NCBI GenBank assembly: GCA_021735565.1
Contig: JAIPGT010000021.1
Coordinates: forward strand, 1 to 6,628
Reading direction: 5' to 3'
Length of the DNA: 6,628 nt
Origin: Patescibacteria group bacterium
GTDB taxonomy: Bacteria > Patescibacteria > ABY1 > JAGPKW01
Below are positions 6,502 to 6,628 of this stretch, piece after piece; the stretch's first letter is position 1; each line of letters starts with the position of its first letter. Below the pieces are notes generated by a model. That model made no database searches. It was given only the letters and a program-made list of their open reading frames with translations, and had not been told where the DNA came from. The position numbers were made by a program, and so were the translations under genes.

Positions 6502-6628
6502 ATGAAAGATAATAAAAAGGGTTTTACACTTATAGAACTATTAGTAGTAATATCAATAATAGGACTACTATCAACTATATCTGTAGTAGCCTTAAACGGA
6601 GCTAGAAAGAAAGGTCGTGATGCTAAAA
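6502..6628 (+). CDS. Second type IV pilin, 5' part only
   Basis: Forty-two codons are visible before the window ends. The start MKDNKKG is a seven-residue leader, followed by FTLIELLVVISIIGLLSTIS, the mature pilin helix with cleavage after G7 and Glu at mature position 5 (E12). The text continues NGARKKGRDAK, the start of the R-DAKR motif common in CPR pilins. The first 20 residues of the mature helix are nearly identical to those of the pilin at 5583-6023, so the two subunits could pack in one filament. ATG is chosen because the leader length then matches the other pilin. There is no Shine-Dalgarno sequence, but a strong predicted promoter lies just upstream, suggesting separate and possibly higher expression as the major pilin. 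The globular head is outside the window. Confidence 0.92.
   Translation, partial: MKDNKKGFTLIELLVVISIIGLLSTISVVALNGARKKGRDAK

Noticed and set aside
1..6628. Alternative genetic code with UGA as Gly or Trp
   Set aside because: No gene needs TGA to be read through, glycines use GGN and the three Trp codons are TGG, so the standard bacterial code explains everything seen.

Overview
This window is a compact, very AT-rich type IV pilus (T4P) assembly cluster, with every gene on the + strand. By eye G+C is about a quarter, Arg is mostly AGA, and all nine visible stop codons are TAA. Gene content, tight packing, pilins starting GFTLIELLVVISIIG followed by a DAKR...DI..I..A...YY....YP pattern, and no PilP or PilQ gene after pilO all suggest a Candidate Phyla Radiation (Patescibacteria, Parcubacteria-like) bacterium. 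That assignment is inferred from recalled family patterns, not from a search. Long glycine-containing genes with no in-frame TGA, and Trp encoded only by TGG (three cases), argue against the UGA-recoded Absconditabacteria/Gracilibacteria code.

Layout: (1) 2-244, the 3' end of an upstream gene, showing an extremely acidic tail; (2) 247-846, PilO-like inner-membrane alignment protein; (3) 848-1123, small single-TM protein with a degenerate GRxNPF-type ending; (4) 1148-2884, PilB extension ATPase with every catalytic motif intact; (5) 2902-3258, stand-alone CheY-like receiver; (6) 3264-4358, PilT-family ATPase that keeps its P-loop but has lost the Walker B/catalytic Glu region and much of the His box; (7) 4368-5582, PilC platform protein; (8) 5583-6023, type IV pilin; (9) 6029-6448, pilin-like protein without a prepilin cleavage motif; (10) 6502-end, start of a second canonical pilin behind a good extended -10 promoter.

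Genes 1-9 are separated by 0-24 bp, so they are probably one operon. PilO and the small TM protein would form the membrane alignment complex. PilB would drive PilC-dependent polymerisation of the pilins. The receiver and the apparently inactive PilT homologue sit exactly where pilus dynamics would be controlled. The last pilin has its own predicted promoter and may be expressed separately. No stretch over 300 bp lacks a gene, and no tRNA, rRNA, CRISPR, IS element or clear terminator was seen. The most noteworthy points are the degenerate PilT, the receiver wedged between pilB and pilT, and the leaderless pilin-like protein.
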